NCBI GenBank assembly: GCA_002256435.1 | Contig: NKJC01000001.1 | Coordinates: 1,956,179 to 2,020,178 of the forward strand | Length of the DNA: 64,000 nucleotides | Reading direction: 5' to 3' | Source: Chitinophagaceae bacterium BSSC1 | GTDB taxonomy: Bacteria > Bacteroidota > Bacteroidia > Chitinophagales > Chitinophagaceae | Shown: positions 11,571 to 22,096 of the stretch, in pieces | How positions within the stretch are numbered: position 1 is the first letter of the stretch | Layout: every line of letters begins with the position of its first letter | Program-made: the position numbers and the translations under genes | Notes under the pieces: model-generated | Databases searched by the model: none | The model's input: the letters and a program-made list of their open reading frames with translations, nothing else | Told to the model about the DNA's origin: nothing

Positions 11571-13388
11571 ATGCAAGAAAGCCCAAAGAAGAAAGTATTT
11601 GATTTTTCCCTTTTCAAACGGATTTTCCGTTTTGTTAAGCCCTATTCGGGTTTTTTCTATGGGAGTATTCTCTTGGCCATCCTCATGGCTTTTTTTGCTC
11701 CAGTAAGACCCTACTTAATTCAACTAACCATTGATAGTGCAACTGGTAAGGCTTTGCACCTGCCCACTTGGGTTAAATGGGTGCTACTTGGCAGAGACTT
11801 AAGCGATGTAAGCCGCTTTATTATTGCTGTTACGCTCTTTCAGGTATTTTTTCTTTTGGTGGAATCTGCAGTTAGATTTTTGTTCAGCTTTGTTACGGCC
11901 TGGATGGGGCAGATGGTGGTGAAAGACCTGCGCGTAACAGTCTATGAAAAAGTAGTGGGTCTGAACCTAAGTCAATTTGACAAAACGCCCATTGGCACAC
12001 TGACCACCCGAACCATTAATGATATTGAAAGCATCAATGATATTTTTTCTGATGGGCTAATTCCCATTATTGCGGATTTGCTCACCATTATTATTACCCT
12101 GGCTACCATGTTTTGGATGGACTGGCGTTTGACTTTGATTAGTTTGATACCCTTTCCACTCATGATTGTGGCTACCTATTATTTTAAGGAGTCTGTGAAT
12201 AAGAGTTTTATCAGGGTGAGAAATGCGGTGGCAGCTTTAAATGCTTTTGTGCAAGAACATATCACGGGCATGCAGGTGGTTCAGGCTTTTGCATCGGAAG
12301 AAAGGGAATTTCAGAAGTTTAAGAAAATCAATACCGAGCACAAAAATGCCAATATCAACGCCATTTTTGCCTACTCCGTATTCTTTCCTATTGTAGAAGT
12401 GGTCTTGGCGGTAAGCATGGGTCTCTTGGTATGGTGGATAGCTGGTCAGGCCCTTGATGCTGGTTTATTGGTGGCATTTATCTTGTATTTGAACCAGATT
12501 TTTAGACCCTTAAGGGTGATAGCCGATAAGTTTAATGTGCTCCAAATGGGCATGATAGCCGCAGAAAGGGTGTTCAAAGTATTGGACAATCCTGATTTTA
12601 CCCCAGCTTCTGGTCCCGATGCCGTGAAAAAAGCCCATATGGATGGATCCATTGACTTTAGCCATGTGAGTTTTGCCTATAATGAACCCAATTATGTGCT
12701 CAAAGACATTAGTTTTTCCGTAAAAGCTGGGGAGACCGTGGCCTTGGTGGGGCATACAGGAAGTGGTAAAACAAGTATTATCTCCTTATTAAATAGGTTG
12801 TACCAAATTCAAAAAGGAACTATTGAAATTGATGGAATCCGCATTGAAGACTATGATCTTGACAATCTGCGTCAGCATATTGGGGTGGTCTTACAAGACG
12901 TATTTCTGTTTAGTGGGTCTGTGTTGGACAATATTACTTTGAGAAACCCAGCCATCAGCAGGGAGCAAGTGGAAGAAGCCGCCAAAATGATTGGGGTGCA
13001 CGATTTTATTATGAGGTTACCCGGGGGATATGATTATCACGTAATGGAGCGTGGTAGTACCCTTAGTCTGGGTCAGCGCCAATTATTGTCATTTATTCGG
13101 GCTTTATTATACCAACCGGCCATCCTGATTTTGGACGAAGCCACTTCTTCCATTGATACAGAAAGCGAGCAAATGATTGAAAAAGCCATTGATACCCTCA
13201 TTTCTGGCCGAACATCTATTGTGATTGCTCATAGACTGTCTACCATTAGAAAAGCCAGTAAAATCATTGTCCTTGACAAGGGGCAAATCATAGAAATGGG
13301 TAACCACGAGGAATTATTGGCCTTGGGAGGTCATTATGCCAAGCTGCACGAGATGCAGTTTGACAAGAAAAAGGGGATTCTGGCCTGA
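11571..13388 (+). CDS. ABC transporter, fused permease/ATP-binding protein (MsbA-like)
   Basis: Walker A 'GHTGSGKTS', signature 'STLSLGQRQLLSFIRALL', Walker B 'ILILDEATSSID'; start at MQESPKKK. Confidence 0.92.
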   Translation: MQESPKKKVFDFSLFKRIFRFVKPYSGFFYGSILLAILMAFFAPVRPYLIQLTIDSATGKALHLPTWVKWVLLGRDLSDVSRFIIAVTLFQVFFLLVESAVRFLFSFVTAWMGQMVVKDLRVTVYEKVVGLNLSQFDKTPIGTLTTRTINDIESINDIFSDGLIPIIADLLTIIITLATMFWMDWRLTLISLIPFPLMIVATYYFKESVNKSFIRVRNAVAALNAFVQEHITGMQVVQAFASEEREFQKFKKINTEHKNANINAIFAYSVFFPIVEVVLAVSMGLLVWWIAGQALDAGLLVAFILYLNQIFRPLRVIADKFNVLQMGMIAAERVFKVLDNPDFTPASGPDAVKKAHMDGSIDFSHVSFAYNEPNYVLKDISFSVKAGETVALVGHTGSGKTSIISLLNRLYQIQKGTIEIDGIRIEDYDLDNLRQHIGVVLQDVFLFSGSVLDNITLRNPAISREQVEEAAKMIGVHDFIMRLPGGYDYHVMERGSTLSLGQRQLLSFIRALLYQPAILILDEATSSIDTESEQMIEKAIDTLISGRTSIVIAHRLSTIRKASKIIVLDKGQIIEMGNHEELLALGGHYAKLHEMQFDKKKGILA

Positions 13389-13445
13389 GTCTTAAAAGCA
13401 TAATATTTTCTGCTGTTTTGCTGTCATTTTTAGCCGCCTTACCCC

Positions 13446-13453
13446 TATCTTTG
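13446..13453 (+). promoter_or_regulatory. -7 element of the atp operon promoter (TATCTTTG)
   Basis: TATCTTTG 21 nt before the atpB ATG; an upstream TTTTG lies 25 nt away, so the -33 match is weak. Confidence 0.4.
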
Positions 13454-13473
13454 CCGCAAATTTGGAGAGAGTC

Positions 13474-14577
13474 ATGGCGTCTAGAAGCTTTAAATCATTA
13501 TTAGTACTCATATTCAGCCTTGTTTCTATGCTGTTTGCCACTGCAGTTTATGCAGAAAATGCACCTGAAACAGCGGGTCATGGCACGGAAGAAGCCGGAA
13601 AAGAAAAAAAGGAAGGGGCATTTGACCCAGCCGAACTAATCATGGAGCATATCCTTGATGCCCACGAATTCCATTTTTTCACTTTGGGTGAATCAGAGGT
13701 TTCTATTCCATTACCTGTGATTGTTTATTCTAAAGAGCGCGGATTAGCTGCTTTCTCTTATGGTAATTTTCACCATGGTCACGAAGCTTATAATGGATAT
13801 AAGACTGAAGAAGGCAAGATTGTAGCAGTTGACGCAGAAGGCAAAGTTGACGAAGCCGTTACCTTATATGATTTTAGTTTAACTAGAAACGTAGTCCAAA
13901 TGTTTTTGGCATTGACGCTTTTGGTTGTACTGATGATTAATGTAGCTAACAAATACAAAAAAGGTGGCGCCAAAACTGCCCCATCTGGTTTTCAAAATGC
14001 AGTGGAACCCGTGATTACTTTTGTAAGAGACGAGGTTGCCAAACCCAATCTGGGTCATGCTTATGGCAAGTACATGCCTTATTTGTTAACCGTATTCTTT
14101 TTTATCTTGATCAACAATATTGTTGGTTTGATTCCAGGTACAGCCAATGTAACTGGTAATATTGCTTTTACTGTTGTGTTGGGTGTGGTTAGTTTCTTTG
14201 TGATTGTGTTTAGCACCAACAAACATTTCTGGGGTCATATTTTTAACCCACCGGTTCCTTTCTTGGTTAAGTTTATCTTGGTGCCTGTAGAATTCATTGG
14301 AATCTTCACCAAACCATTTGCCTTGATTGTCCGATTGTTTGCCAACATGGTGGCGGGTCACATTATCATCACTTGTTTTGTGATGTTGATCTTCATCTTT
14401 GGCGCTATGAGCCAAGTAGCAGGATGGGGTTTCTCTCCAGTCTCTGTTGCCTTTACAGTTTTCATTTACTTAATTGAAATATTGGTTGCCTTTATACAAG
14501 CCTTCATCTTTACCAACCTGACCGCGGTATTTATTGGTCAGTCTAGAGAGGGAGCGCATGATGATGCACACCATTAA
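13474..14577 (+). CDS. atpB: F0F1 ATP synthase subunit a, with Bacteroidetes-type N-terminal extension
   Basis: 'NIVGLIPG', 'KPFALIVRLFANMVAGHIII', 'EILVAFIQAFIFTNLTAVFIG'. Confidence 0.95.
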   Translation: MASRSFKSLLVLIFSLVSMLFATAVYAENAPETAGHGTEEAGKEKKEGAFDPAELIMEHILDAHEFHFFTLGESEVSIPLPVIVYSKERGLAAFSYGNFHHGHEAYNGYKTEEGKIVAVDAEGKVDEAVTLYDFSLTRNVVQMFLALTLLVVLMINVANKYKKGGAKTAPSGFQNAVEPVITFVRDEVAKPNLGHAYGKYMPYLLTVFFFILINNIVGLIPGTANVTGNIAFTVVLGVVSFFVIVFSTNKHFWGHIFNPPVPFLVKFILVPVEFIGIFTKPFALIVRLFANMVAGHIIITCFVMLIFIFGAMSQVAGWGFSPVSVAFTVFIYLIEILVAFIQAFIFTNLTAVFIGQSREGAHDDAHH

Positions 14578-14853
<276 letters not shown>

Positions 14854-14953
14854 GCTAAGTAGGCACAAACTTTTCACTGCATCCAAAGCAAAGGGCAATG
14901 GGTGCAGTGATTCTTTTTCTTTTAAAAGAATCTTGACCAACTAAATAGTATTT

Positions 14954-15448
14954 ATGCAATTGTTAACACCCGGTTTAGGATTATTGGTTTGGACCTTTAT
15001 TGCGTTCTTACTGGTATTTTTTATCCTAAAGAAATTTGCCTGGAAGCCCATTCTGGAAACATTAAAAGAAAGGGAAACTGGTATAGCAGAAGCCATCGCG
15101 TCAGCTGATAAAATCAAGACTGAAATGGCGGCTCTGAAAAATGAAAACGAAGCCTTGTTGGCTCAAGCTCGTGAAGAACGTGCTGTGTTAATTAAGGAAG
15201 CAAAAGAAACCGCTAACAAAATGGTTTCTGACGCTAAAGAAAAAGCTCGTGCTGAATTCGATAGGATTGTGGCTGATGCTCAGTCTGCCATTACTCAGCA
15301 AAAAAATGCTGCATTAACCGATGTGAAAAACCAAGTTGGTTCATTGGTGATTGAAGTAGCTGAGAAAGTGTTGCGCAGAGAACTAGCCAACAAAGCAGAG
15401 CAAGAAGCCTATATCAAGGGTCTTGCAGAAGTAGTGAACATGAACTAA
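14954..15448 (+). CDS. atpF: F0F1 ATP synthase subunit b
   Basis: TM plus long helical 'FAWKPILETLKERETGIAEAIASADKIKTEM...'; operon position. Confidence 0.94.
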   Translation: MQLLTPGLGLLVWTFIAFLLVFFILKKFAWKPILETLKERETGIAEAIASADKIKTEMAALKNENEALLAQAREERAVLIKEAKETANKMVSDAKEKARAEFDRIVADAQSAITQQKNAALTDVKNQVGSLVIEVAEKVLRRELANKAEQEAYIKGLAEVVNMN

Positions 15449-15458
15449 AAGAATTAAA

Positions 15459-16019
15459 ATGCCCAATCCACGTTTAGCAGGCAGATACGCAAAAAGTTTG
15501 ATTGACCTTTCTATTGAAAAGGGTCAATTAGAAGCGGTATATGCTGATATGAAATACTTGCAGCAATTATGCAAGGTGAGCAGGGAATTTGTGAATTTGA
15601 TGCGCAGCCCAATTGTGCGCAATGACCAAAAGAATGCCATTATCAATGCCATCACCAATGGTAAAATCAGTGAGCTCACTGCAGCTTTTAACCAATTATT
15701 GGTTAGAAAAGGACGTGAGGGAGATATACCTGAAATTGCCGTGGCTTTTGTAGAACAGTACAATGCATTGAAAGGCATCCATGCTGTGAAACTGAGCACA
15801 GCAGCACCTATCAGTGATGAATTACGCAAAGCCATTGAAACAAGGGTTGCTACTAACCAAGGATTCCCAAGCATTGAATTGGAAACTGCCGTTGACGAAA
15901 AATTGATCGGCGGTTTTGTATTGGAGTTTAACAACAAACTGGTTGATGCAAGCATTTTGCATGACTTGAAAGTGTTGAAACTGCAATTCATGGAGAATCA
16001 CTATGTAGACAAAATATAG
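15459..16019 (+). CDS. atpH: F0F1 ATP synthase subunit delta
   Basis: 'RLAGRYAKSLIDLSIEKGQLEAVYADM'; 'IGGFVLEFNNKLVDASILHDLKVLK'. Confidence 0.94.
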   Translation: MPNPRLAGRYAKSLIDLSIEKGQLEAVYADMKYLQQLCKVSREFVNLMRSPIVRNDQKNAIINAITNGKISELTAAFNQLLVRKGREGDIPEIAVAFVEQYNALKGIHAVKLSTAAPISDELRKAIETRVATNQGFPSIELETAVDEKLIGGFVLEFNNKLVDASILHDLKVLKLQFMENHYVDKI

Positions 16020-16068
16020 TTTAGATAAATAAGAATTGAATAACAAACATTAATAAAAGCAGATAATC

Positions 16069-17646
16069 ATGGTTGACATTAAACCCGATGAAATTTCCGC
16101 GATACTGAGACAACAGCTCAGCAACTTCAATGTGAGTGCCGATCTAGAAGAAGTTGGTACCGTATTGCAGGTTGGGGATGGTATTGCTCGTGTGTATGGC
16201 CTTAACGGTGTACGCTCAGGTGAACTGGTAGTATTTGAGAATGGTGTAAAAGCCATTGCCTTGAACCTAGAAGAAGACAATGTGGGTGTGGTATTGATGG
16301 GTGAGAGCGGAGACATCAAAGAAGGCGCCAAAGTAAAAAGAACCGGACAGATTGCATCCATTCAAGTGGGTGAGGGTTTGGTTGGCCGTGTTATCAACAC
16401 ATTGGGTGCACCCATTGATGGTAAAGGCCCAATTACTGGTGAATTATATGAAATGCCATTGGAGCGTAAAGCACCAGGTGTTATCTTCCGTGAGCCAGTT
16501 AAAGAACCATTGCAAACTGGTATCAAAGCCATTGATGCCATGATTCCAATTGGTCGTGGTCAGCGTGAGTTGGTGATTGGTGACCGTCAGACTGGTAAAA
16601 CTGCCATCTGCGTAGATACCATTATCAATCAGAAAGAATTCTTTGATGCAGGTAAGCCAGTATACTGTATATATGTTGCCATTGGTCAAAAAGCATCTAC
16701 CGTTGCCGGTGTAATGAAAACCTTGACTGATTCTGGTGCTATGGCTTACACAACTATTGTGTGTGCTTCTGCATCTGATCCAGCTCCATTGCAGTTCTAC
16801 GCACCATTTGCGGGTGCTGCTATTGGTGAGTTCTTCCGTGATACCGGTAGACCAGCGTTGATTGTATTTGACGATTTGAGTAAACAAGCGGTAGCATACC
16901 GTGAGGTTTCTCTATTGTTAAGAAGACCTCCAGGACGTGAAGCATATCCTGGTGACGTATTCTATCTACATAGTCGTTTATTGGAAAGAGCTGCTAAAGT
17001 TATTGCCAATGACGATGTTGCTAAGAACATGAATGACTTACCAGCTTCTATCAAGCATTTGGTAAAAGGTGGTGGTTCATTGACTGCATTGCCAATTATT
17101 GAAACACAAGCGGGTGACGTATCTGCTTATATTCCAACTAACGTAATCTCTATTACTGACGGTCAGATCTTCTTGGAAGGTAACTTGTTCAACGCAGGTA
17201 TTCGTCCAGCGATTAACGTAGGTATCTCTGTAAGCCGTGTGGGTGGTAACGCTCAGATCAAATCCATGAAGAAAGTAGCAGGTACTTTGAAATTGGATCA
17301 GGCCCTTTACCGTGAGTTGGAAGCCTTCTCTAAATTTGGTGGTGACCTAGATGCTGCAACCAAGTCTGTAATTGACAAGGGTGCTCGTAACGTGGAAATC
17401 TTGAAGCAGTTGCAATATTCTCCAATGACCGTTGAAAACCAAGTTGCAATTATCTACTTGGGTACACAAGGTTTGTTGCGTGATGTAGCTGTGAAAAACG
17501 TGAAGGAATTTGAAGCACATTTCTTAACTGAAATGGCTAACAAATTACCAGATGTTTTGGCAGAATTTAAGAAAGGTCAGTTGAACGACGCAAGTTTGAC
17601 TAAGATGACTGATCTAGCTAAAAGCTTGATGCCTCAGTACAAATAG
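16069..17646 (+). CDS. atpA: F0F1 ATP synthase subunit alpha
   Basis: '[19 protein letters not shown]', '[34 protein letters not shown]'. Confidence 0.98.
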   Translation: MVDIKPDEISAILRQQLSNFNVSADLEEVGTVLQVGDGIARVYGLNGVRSGELVVFENGVKAIALNLEEDNVGVVLMGESGDIKEGAKVKRTGQIASIQVGEGLVGRVINTLGAPIDGKGPITGELYEMPLERKAPGVIFREPVKEPLQTGIKAIDAMIPIGRGQRELVIGDRQTGKTAICVDTIINQKEFFDAGKPVYCIYVAIGQKASTVAGVMKTLTDSGAMAYTTIVCASASDPAPLQFYAPFAGAAIGEFFRDTGRPALIVFDDLSKQAVAYREVSLLLRRPPGREAYPGDVFYLHSRLLERAAKVIANDDVAKNMNDLPASIKHLVKGGGSLTALPIIETQAGDVSAYIPTNVISITDGQIFLEGNLFNAGIRPAINVGISVSRVGGNAQIKSMKKVAGTLKLDQALYRELEAFSKFGGDLDAATKSVIDKGARNVEILKQLQYSPMTVENQVAIIYLGTQGLLRDVAVKNVKEFEAHFLTEMANKLPDVLAEFKKGQLNDASLTKMTDLAKSLMPQYK

Positions 17647-17670
17647 TCCACACTAACTGGTTATATGGAA

Positions 17671-17697
17671 GACCCCAAGCAATTGGGGTCTTTTTTT
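17671..17697 (+). terminator. Intrinsic terminator after atpA
   Basis: GACCCCAA-GCAA-TTGGGGTC followed by T7. Confidence 0.92.
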
Positions 17698-17744
17698 GTG
17701 CCGAACCAAAATGCTTCTTGCTTGTTCTTGGGCAAAAGCCTATC

Positions 17745-18800
17745 ATGAAAAGCTCCCTAAGCTTCCTTTTTTTATTGTTCAGCCTTTTGGCTATTGCACA
17801 AAAGCCAATCAATCCTTATCAGAAAATTGTTCAGAACTATAGTCAGAAAAAGCAGTTTAGCGGTAATGTTTTAATTGCCAAAAAGGGTCAGATAATTTAT
17901 CAGCAAGCCACGGGAATAGCCAATAGAACCTGGAATATTCCCATGGCCATGGATGCCAAATTCAAAATCTGTTCCATTACTAAAACCTTTACAGCGGTCT
18001 TGGTGATGCAGTTAGTAGAAGCGGGTAAAATATCATTAGCCGGAACGATTGGTCAATATTTGCCGGAATACCAAGGACCAGCCAGAGACCAAGTAACTAT
18101 GGAACAATTGCTAACTTATAGTTCCGGATTAGATAATTCAGACCAGCGTGATGATGCCATGTACCAATCAGTCATGTCAGTGGATAGCATCATCAAACGA
18201 TTTGGTTCTGGTCCATTGGTAGCAAAACCTGGCACCCAATTCAGTTATAAGAATATTGATTTTATTATTCTTGGTAGGATTTTGGAAAAAATTACAGGCA
18301 AATCTTATCGCGTACTATTAGAAGAGCAAATTCTACAACCCTTGCAAATGAAGCATAGTGGCTATCTCAGCAATAGCATGGTTGTTCCTGGATTGGTTAG
18401 TTCTTATCAAATAGATAGTCTGGGTCATGTGCAACAAGATGATCCATATTGGATAGATAATTTTTATGCAAGCGCTGCTATGTATGCTAGTATCCAAGAC
18501 ATGCATTTGTTTGACCAAGCCTTGTTTCATGGAAAATTGATCAATCAAAACAGCTTGGAATTGATGCTCAAACCCCATCCCGAATTATGGGGAGTAGCAT
18601 TGGGATTTTGGGTAAGCGATACCCAAATTGGTGCTGTCAAAACCAAGGTAGCAGATAGAAGGGGAAGCATTGGAGGTAGCAATGCCATCTGGTATCATTT
18701 AATTGATCAAGACATCAATATCTTCATTTTGAGTAATAATAACGCCTTTGATTTGGTTGAGCTGCGCGATGAGCTGGCCAAAGCGGTGATCAGCAAATAA
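17745..18800 (+). CDS. Serine hydrolase, beta-lactamase/D-Ala-D-Ala carboxypeptidase family (class C-like), secreted
   Basis: Signal peptide; SxxK in 'ICSITKTF', YxN in 'FSYKNIDF'. Confidence 0.88.
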   Translation: MKSSLSFLFLLFSLLAIAQKPINPYQKIVQNYSQKKQFSGNVLIAKKGQIIYQQATGIANRTWNIPMAMDAKFKICSITKTFTAVLVMQLVEAGKISLAGTIGQYLPEYQGPARDQVTMEQLLTYSSGLDNSDQRDDAMYQSVMSVDSIIKRFGSGPLVAKPGTQFSYKNIDFIILGRILEKITGKSYRVLLEEQILQPLQMKHSGYLSNSMVVPGLVSSYQIDSLGHVQQDDPYWIDNFYASAAMYASIQDMHLFDQALFHGKLINQNSLELMLKPHPELWGVALGFWVSDTQIGAVKTKVADRRGSIGGSNAIWYHLIDQDINIFILSNNNAFDLVELRDELAKAVISK

Positions 18801-18915
18801 AAAATCATATTCTGGTAGGAAAATTGGGAGGTTGGACAGCCCCTAAAATAATATTTGTAAAATAGTTTGGTTTATAAAATAAACTAGTCTATGTTTGATC
18901 TGTCAAATCCCTACA

Positions 18916-21126
18916 ATGAAGTATCTGATCATTCTTTTAAGCAGTTTATTCATCTTACTATCGGCCCGCGCCCAAGTACAAGTGCTTGGTTCTGTGAGAG
19001 ATATGAAGAGTCGCATTTTAGCGGGGGCCAGCATTGCCATCAAGGGTTCTTATGATGGAACTACTTCTGATTCAACCGGACATTTTAGTTTTAAAACCTT
19101 TGAAAAGGGGATTCAGACCCTGGTTGTTAGCAATATTGGGTACAAAACGGTAGAGCAGCAAATAGACTTAAGCAAGGAATTGGGTCCATTTAACGTGGCA
19201 CTTAAAGAAGAAATTAGTGAACTCAAAGCAGTCACTGTTACTGCCGGAAGCTTTGAAGCCGGAGACAAAAAAAGGGCTGCTACTGTTCTGAGTCTATTAG
19301 ACGTGTTAACCACGGGCGGGGCTAACGCCGATATTTCTGCCGTACTTAAAACCCTACCAGGTGCACAGCAAGTGGGTGATCAGGAAGGTTTGTTTGTAAG
19401 GGGTGGTGCAGGATATGAAGCCAAACAATTTATTGATGGCACCATGGTGAATAATCCCTTCTATTCCAGTGTTCCAGACATTGCCCAGCGCGGACGTTTT
19501 TCTCCCAACCTGTTTAAGGGTACGGTTTTTAGCACCGGTGGATATTCTGCCTTGTACGGACAAGCGCTTTCTTCTGCTGTGATTTTAGAATCCATTGACC
19601 TTCCTGAACAATCACAAGTAAATGCATCTATTAGTTCGGTGTTCTTAGGAGCGGGTTTTCAAAAATTAGACAAAACCAAAAAATCATCCTGGGGTTTTAA
19701 CTATGGCTATACCAATCTCTGGCCCTATTTTCAAATTGTAAAACAAGGGGTGGATTATTTTACCGTTCCAGAATTTCATTCTGGTGATGCCAATTTTAGA
19801 ATCAAGACCAAGGGTGGGATGATTAAATACTATACCACATTTGCCACCAGTTCTTTGGGTTTGCGTAGACCCGATATTGACTCCCTAGTTTTGAAAGACG
19901 CATTTGGTTTAAATAATACTAACTGGTACAACAATCTGAGTTGGAGAGAATTCTTAGGCAAGGGTTGGAAGATGAATTTGGGTTTGAGTTATAGCACAGA
20001 CTTAACCAAGATCAACCAGCAATTACAAGACCAACAGAACAAACCTGTTACTGGTTCAACTGCTTGGATGAATCTCAAAACTTATAGCTTAGACAATACG
20101 GCCAATCTCTCTCAAATTAAATTGGTTTTTGACAAAAGAATTTCTGGTATCAGTGTTTTGCGTTTTGGAAACGAATACCAATACGCGTATAACAAAAGTA
20201 TCTATAATGGATTATCACTACCCTTGAAAGACCATTATTATGCTGCCTTTTCAGAAGCCGATATTAATATAACCAATGAGCTGGCATTCAAGCTAGGAGG
20301 GCGTTTGGAGCATTCCTCTATTTTAAAGAAATGGAATTTGGCACCAAGACTTGCCATTGCTTATAAGACTGGACCTGGTGCGCAGTTCTCTTTTGCCTAC
20401 GGCGATTTTTATCAAAAGCCAGAGAACAATCAATTGATGTTAACCACGCAATTGGGTTATACCAAGGCCACGCATTATATCCTGAATTTTATGAAGACTA
20501 CTACACTACAATCTTTTAGGGTAGAAGCTTTTTATAAAAAATATCAAGACCTAGTCAAGACTTTTCCAAGCATCAACAATGATGGAACGGGTTATGCAAA
20601 AGGGATTGAACTTTTTTGGAGAGATCGGAAAACATTTCAAGGAATGGATTATTGGATTAGCTATTCTTATCTAGATACCAAACGTGATTATTTAAATTAT
20701 CCTGGTCAATTGCAACCCAATTTTGCAGCCAATCATACCGCGTCTTTAGTACTCAAAAAATTTGTATCTAAGATCAATACCGGTTTCAATTTTACTTATT
20801 CCTATGCTACAGGCAGACCTTATTACAATATCAAATATGAAACAAGCAATGCCAAGTATGTGATTGCTGATCAGGGTAAAACCATTGACTATCACAACCT
20901 AGGTTTTAGTATGAACTACCTCACTACCATTTTCAAATCATATGCTGTGATTGTAGCATCTGTAACCAATGTATTGGGTAGCAATCAAATCTTTGGTTAT
21001 AACTATTCTCAAAACGGATTATACAAAGAAGCCATCACGCCAGTAGCGCCTAGGTTCTTTTTTGTAGGATGTTTCTTGAGTTGGGGAGTGGATCGTAGAC
21101 AAGACGCGATCAACAATAATCTATAA
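18916..21126 (+). CDS. TonB-dependent receptor with N-terminal carboxypeptidase-regulatory-like domain
   Basis: 'VQVLGSVRDMKSRILAGASIAIKGSYDGTTSDSTGHFSF' then plug-like 'GLFVRGGAGYEAKQFIDGTMV' and beta-barrel. Confidence 0.88.
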   Translation: MKYLIILLSSLFILLSARAQVQVLGSVRDMKSRILAGASIAIKGSYDGTTSDSTGHFSFKTFEKGIQTLVVSNIGYKTVEQQIDLSKELGPFNVALKEEISELKAVTVTAGSFEAGDKKRAATVLSLLDVLTTGGANADISAVLKTLPGAQQVGDQEGLFVRGGAGYEAKQFIDGTMVNNPFYSSVPDIAQRGRFSPNLFKGTVFSTGGYSALYGQALSSAVILESIDLPEQSQVNASISSVFLGAGFQKLDKTKKSSWGFNYGYTNLWPYFQIVKQGVDYFTVPEFHSGDANFRIKTKGGMIKYYTTFATSSLGLRRPDIDSLVLKDAFGLNNTNWYNNLSWREFLGKGWKMNLGLSYSTDLTKINQQLQDQQNKPVTGSTAWMNLKTYSLDNTANLSQIKLVFDKRISGISVLRFGNEYQYAYNKSIYNGLSLPLKDHYYAAFSEADINITNELAFKLGGRLEHSSILKKWNLAPRLAIAYKTGPGAQFSFAYGDFYQKPENNQLMLTTQLGYTKATHYILNFMKTTTLQSFRVEAFYKKYQDLVKTFPSINNDGTGYAKGIELFWRDRKTFQGMDYWISYSYLDTKRDYLNYPGQLQPNFAANHTASLVLKKFVSKINTGFNFTYSYATGRPYYNIKYETSNAKYVIADQGKTIDYHNLGFSMNYLTTIFKSYAVIVASVTNVLGSNQIFGYNYSQNGLYKEAITPVAPRFFFVGCFLSWGVDRRQDAINNNL

Positions 21127-21128
21127 AA

Positions 21129-21320
21129 GTGAAGAGTGAAAAGTGAAGAGTGAAGAGTGAAGAATGGGAAGAAGAAGAAAGTGAAGAGTGTAGAGTGAAG
21201 AGTGGGAAGAAGAAGAAGAAGAAGAAGAAAGTGAAGAGATAAGAGTGAAAAGTGAAGAGTGGGAAGAAGAAGAAAGTGAAGAGATAAGAGTGAAGAGTGA
21301 AGAATGGGAAGAAGAAGAAA
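21129..21320 (+). repeat. Purine-rich tandem array: GTGAARA heptamers arranged in four higher-order units (52, 50, 45, 45 bp), each ending GGGAAGAAGAAGAA(..)A
   Basis: Units 21129-21180, 21181-21230, 21231-21275, 21276-21320 read directly from the sequence. Confidence 0.95.
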
Positions 21321-21408
21321 GTTTAAAATAGACGGTGTATTAAAATTTTAAAATCAAAATAATTTAAAAGACAAAAATTTAAAAATGAAAACTGTAAAAT
21401 CCCTTAAC

Positions 21409-22041
21409 ATGAAAAAGATCCTTTTTTTAATCATGGTATTATTTACCACATTGGCAAACGCTCAGAGTAAGTATGAAGCAGGAATGGGTAAAGGTTTTGA
21501 AATGCTTAAATCTGCACAGAGTGCAGAAGACATGGGTGCAGCATCTGCATTTTTTGAACGTGTGGCCGATGCGGAGAAAGACAAATGGTTGCCTTATTAT
21601 TATGCTGCTTATGCCAATCACTTAACTGGTTGGATGAACCCCAAAGCAGATAAGGATAAAGTTGCAGCAAAAAGCAAGGACTTGCTAACCAAGGCGGAAG
21701 TGTTGGAAAAAGACAATTCTGAAATCTGGGTATTACACCAAATGATTACCGTACAACAATTAACGGTTGATCCAATGACTCGCTGGCAAGCGTATGGTGC
21801 TGAAGCTTCTGACTATATTGATAAAGCCAAAAAAGCCGATGCCAATAATCCTAGAATCTATTTGGTAGAAGGTCAGTTTAAACAAAATGTACCTGAAGCT
21901 TTTGGTGGTGGAAAGGAAGTAGGTAAAGTACTTTTTACAAAATCAATTGAACTGTTTAAAATATTTAAACCTGCTAGTGAAATGCATCCTTCATGGGGCA
22001 AGGATCAAGCAGAACAAATGTTGGCAGCTTTAAACAAATAA
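21409..22041 (+). CDS. Secreted hypothetical protein, helical/TPR-like
   Basis: Signal peptide MKKILFLIMVLFTTLANAQ; repeated helical segments. Confidence 0.6.
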   Translation: MKKILFLIMVLFTTLANAQSKYEAGMGKGFEMLKSAQSAEDMGAASAFFERVADAEKDKWLPYYYAAYANHLTGWMNPKADKDKVAAKSKDLLTKAEVLEKDNSEIWVLHQMITVQQLTVDPMTRWQAYGAEASDYIDKAKKADANNPRIYLVEGQFKQNVPEAFGGGKEVGKVLFTKSIELFKIFKPASEMHPSWGKDQAEQMLAALNK

Positions 22042-22096
22042 ATCAATTATACTGGTTGTGTTGTAAACATTACACAACCAGTTACAAACCATCCTT

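Noticed and set aside
16444-16887. Minus-strand 147-aa ORF inside atpA
   Set aside because: Antisense ORF over a highly conserved gene; codon-usage artefact
21129-21320. CRISPR-like array
   Set aside because: No unique spacers between repeats; units are contiguous and degenerate
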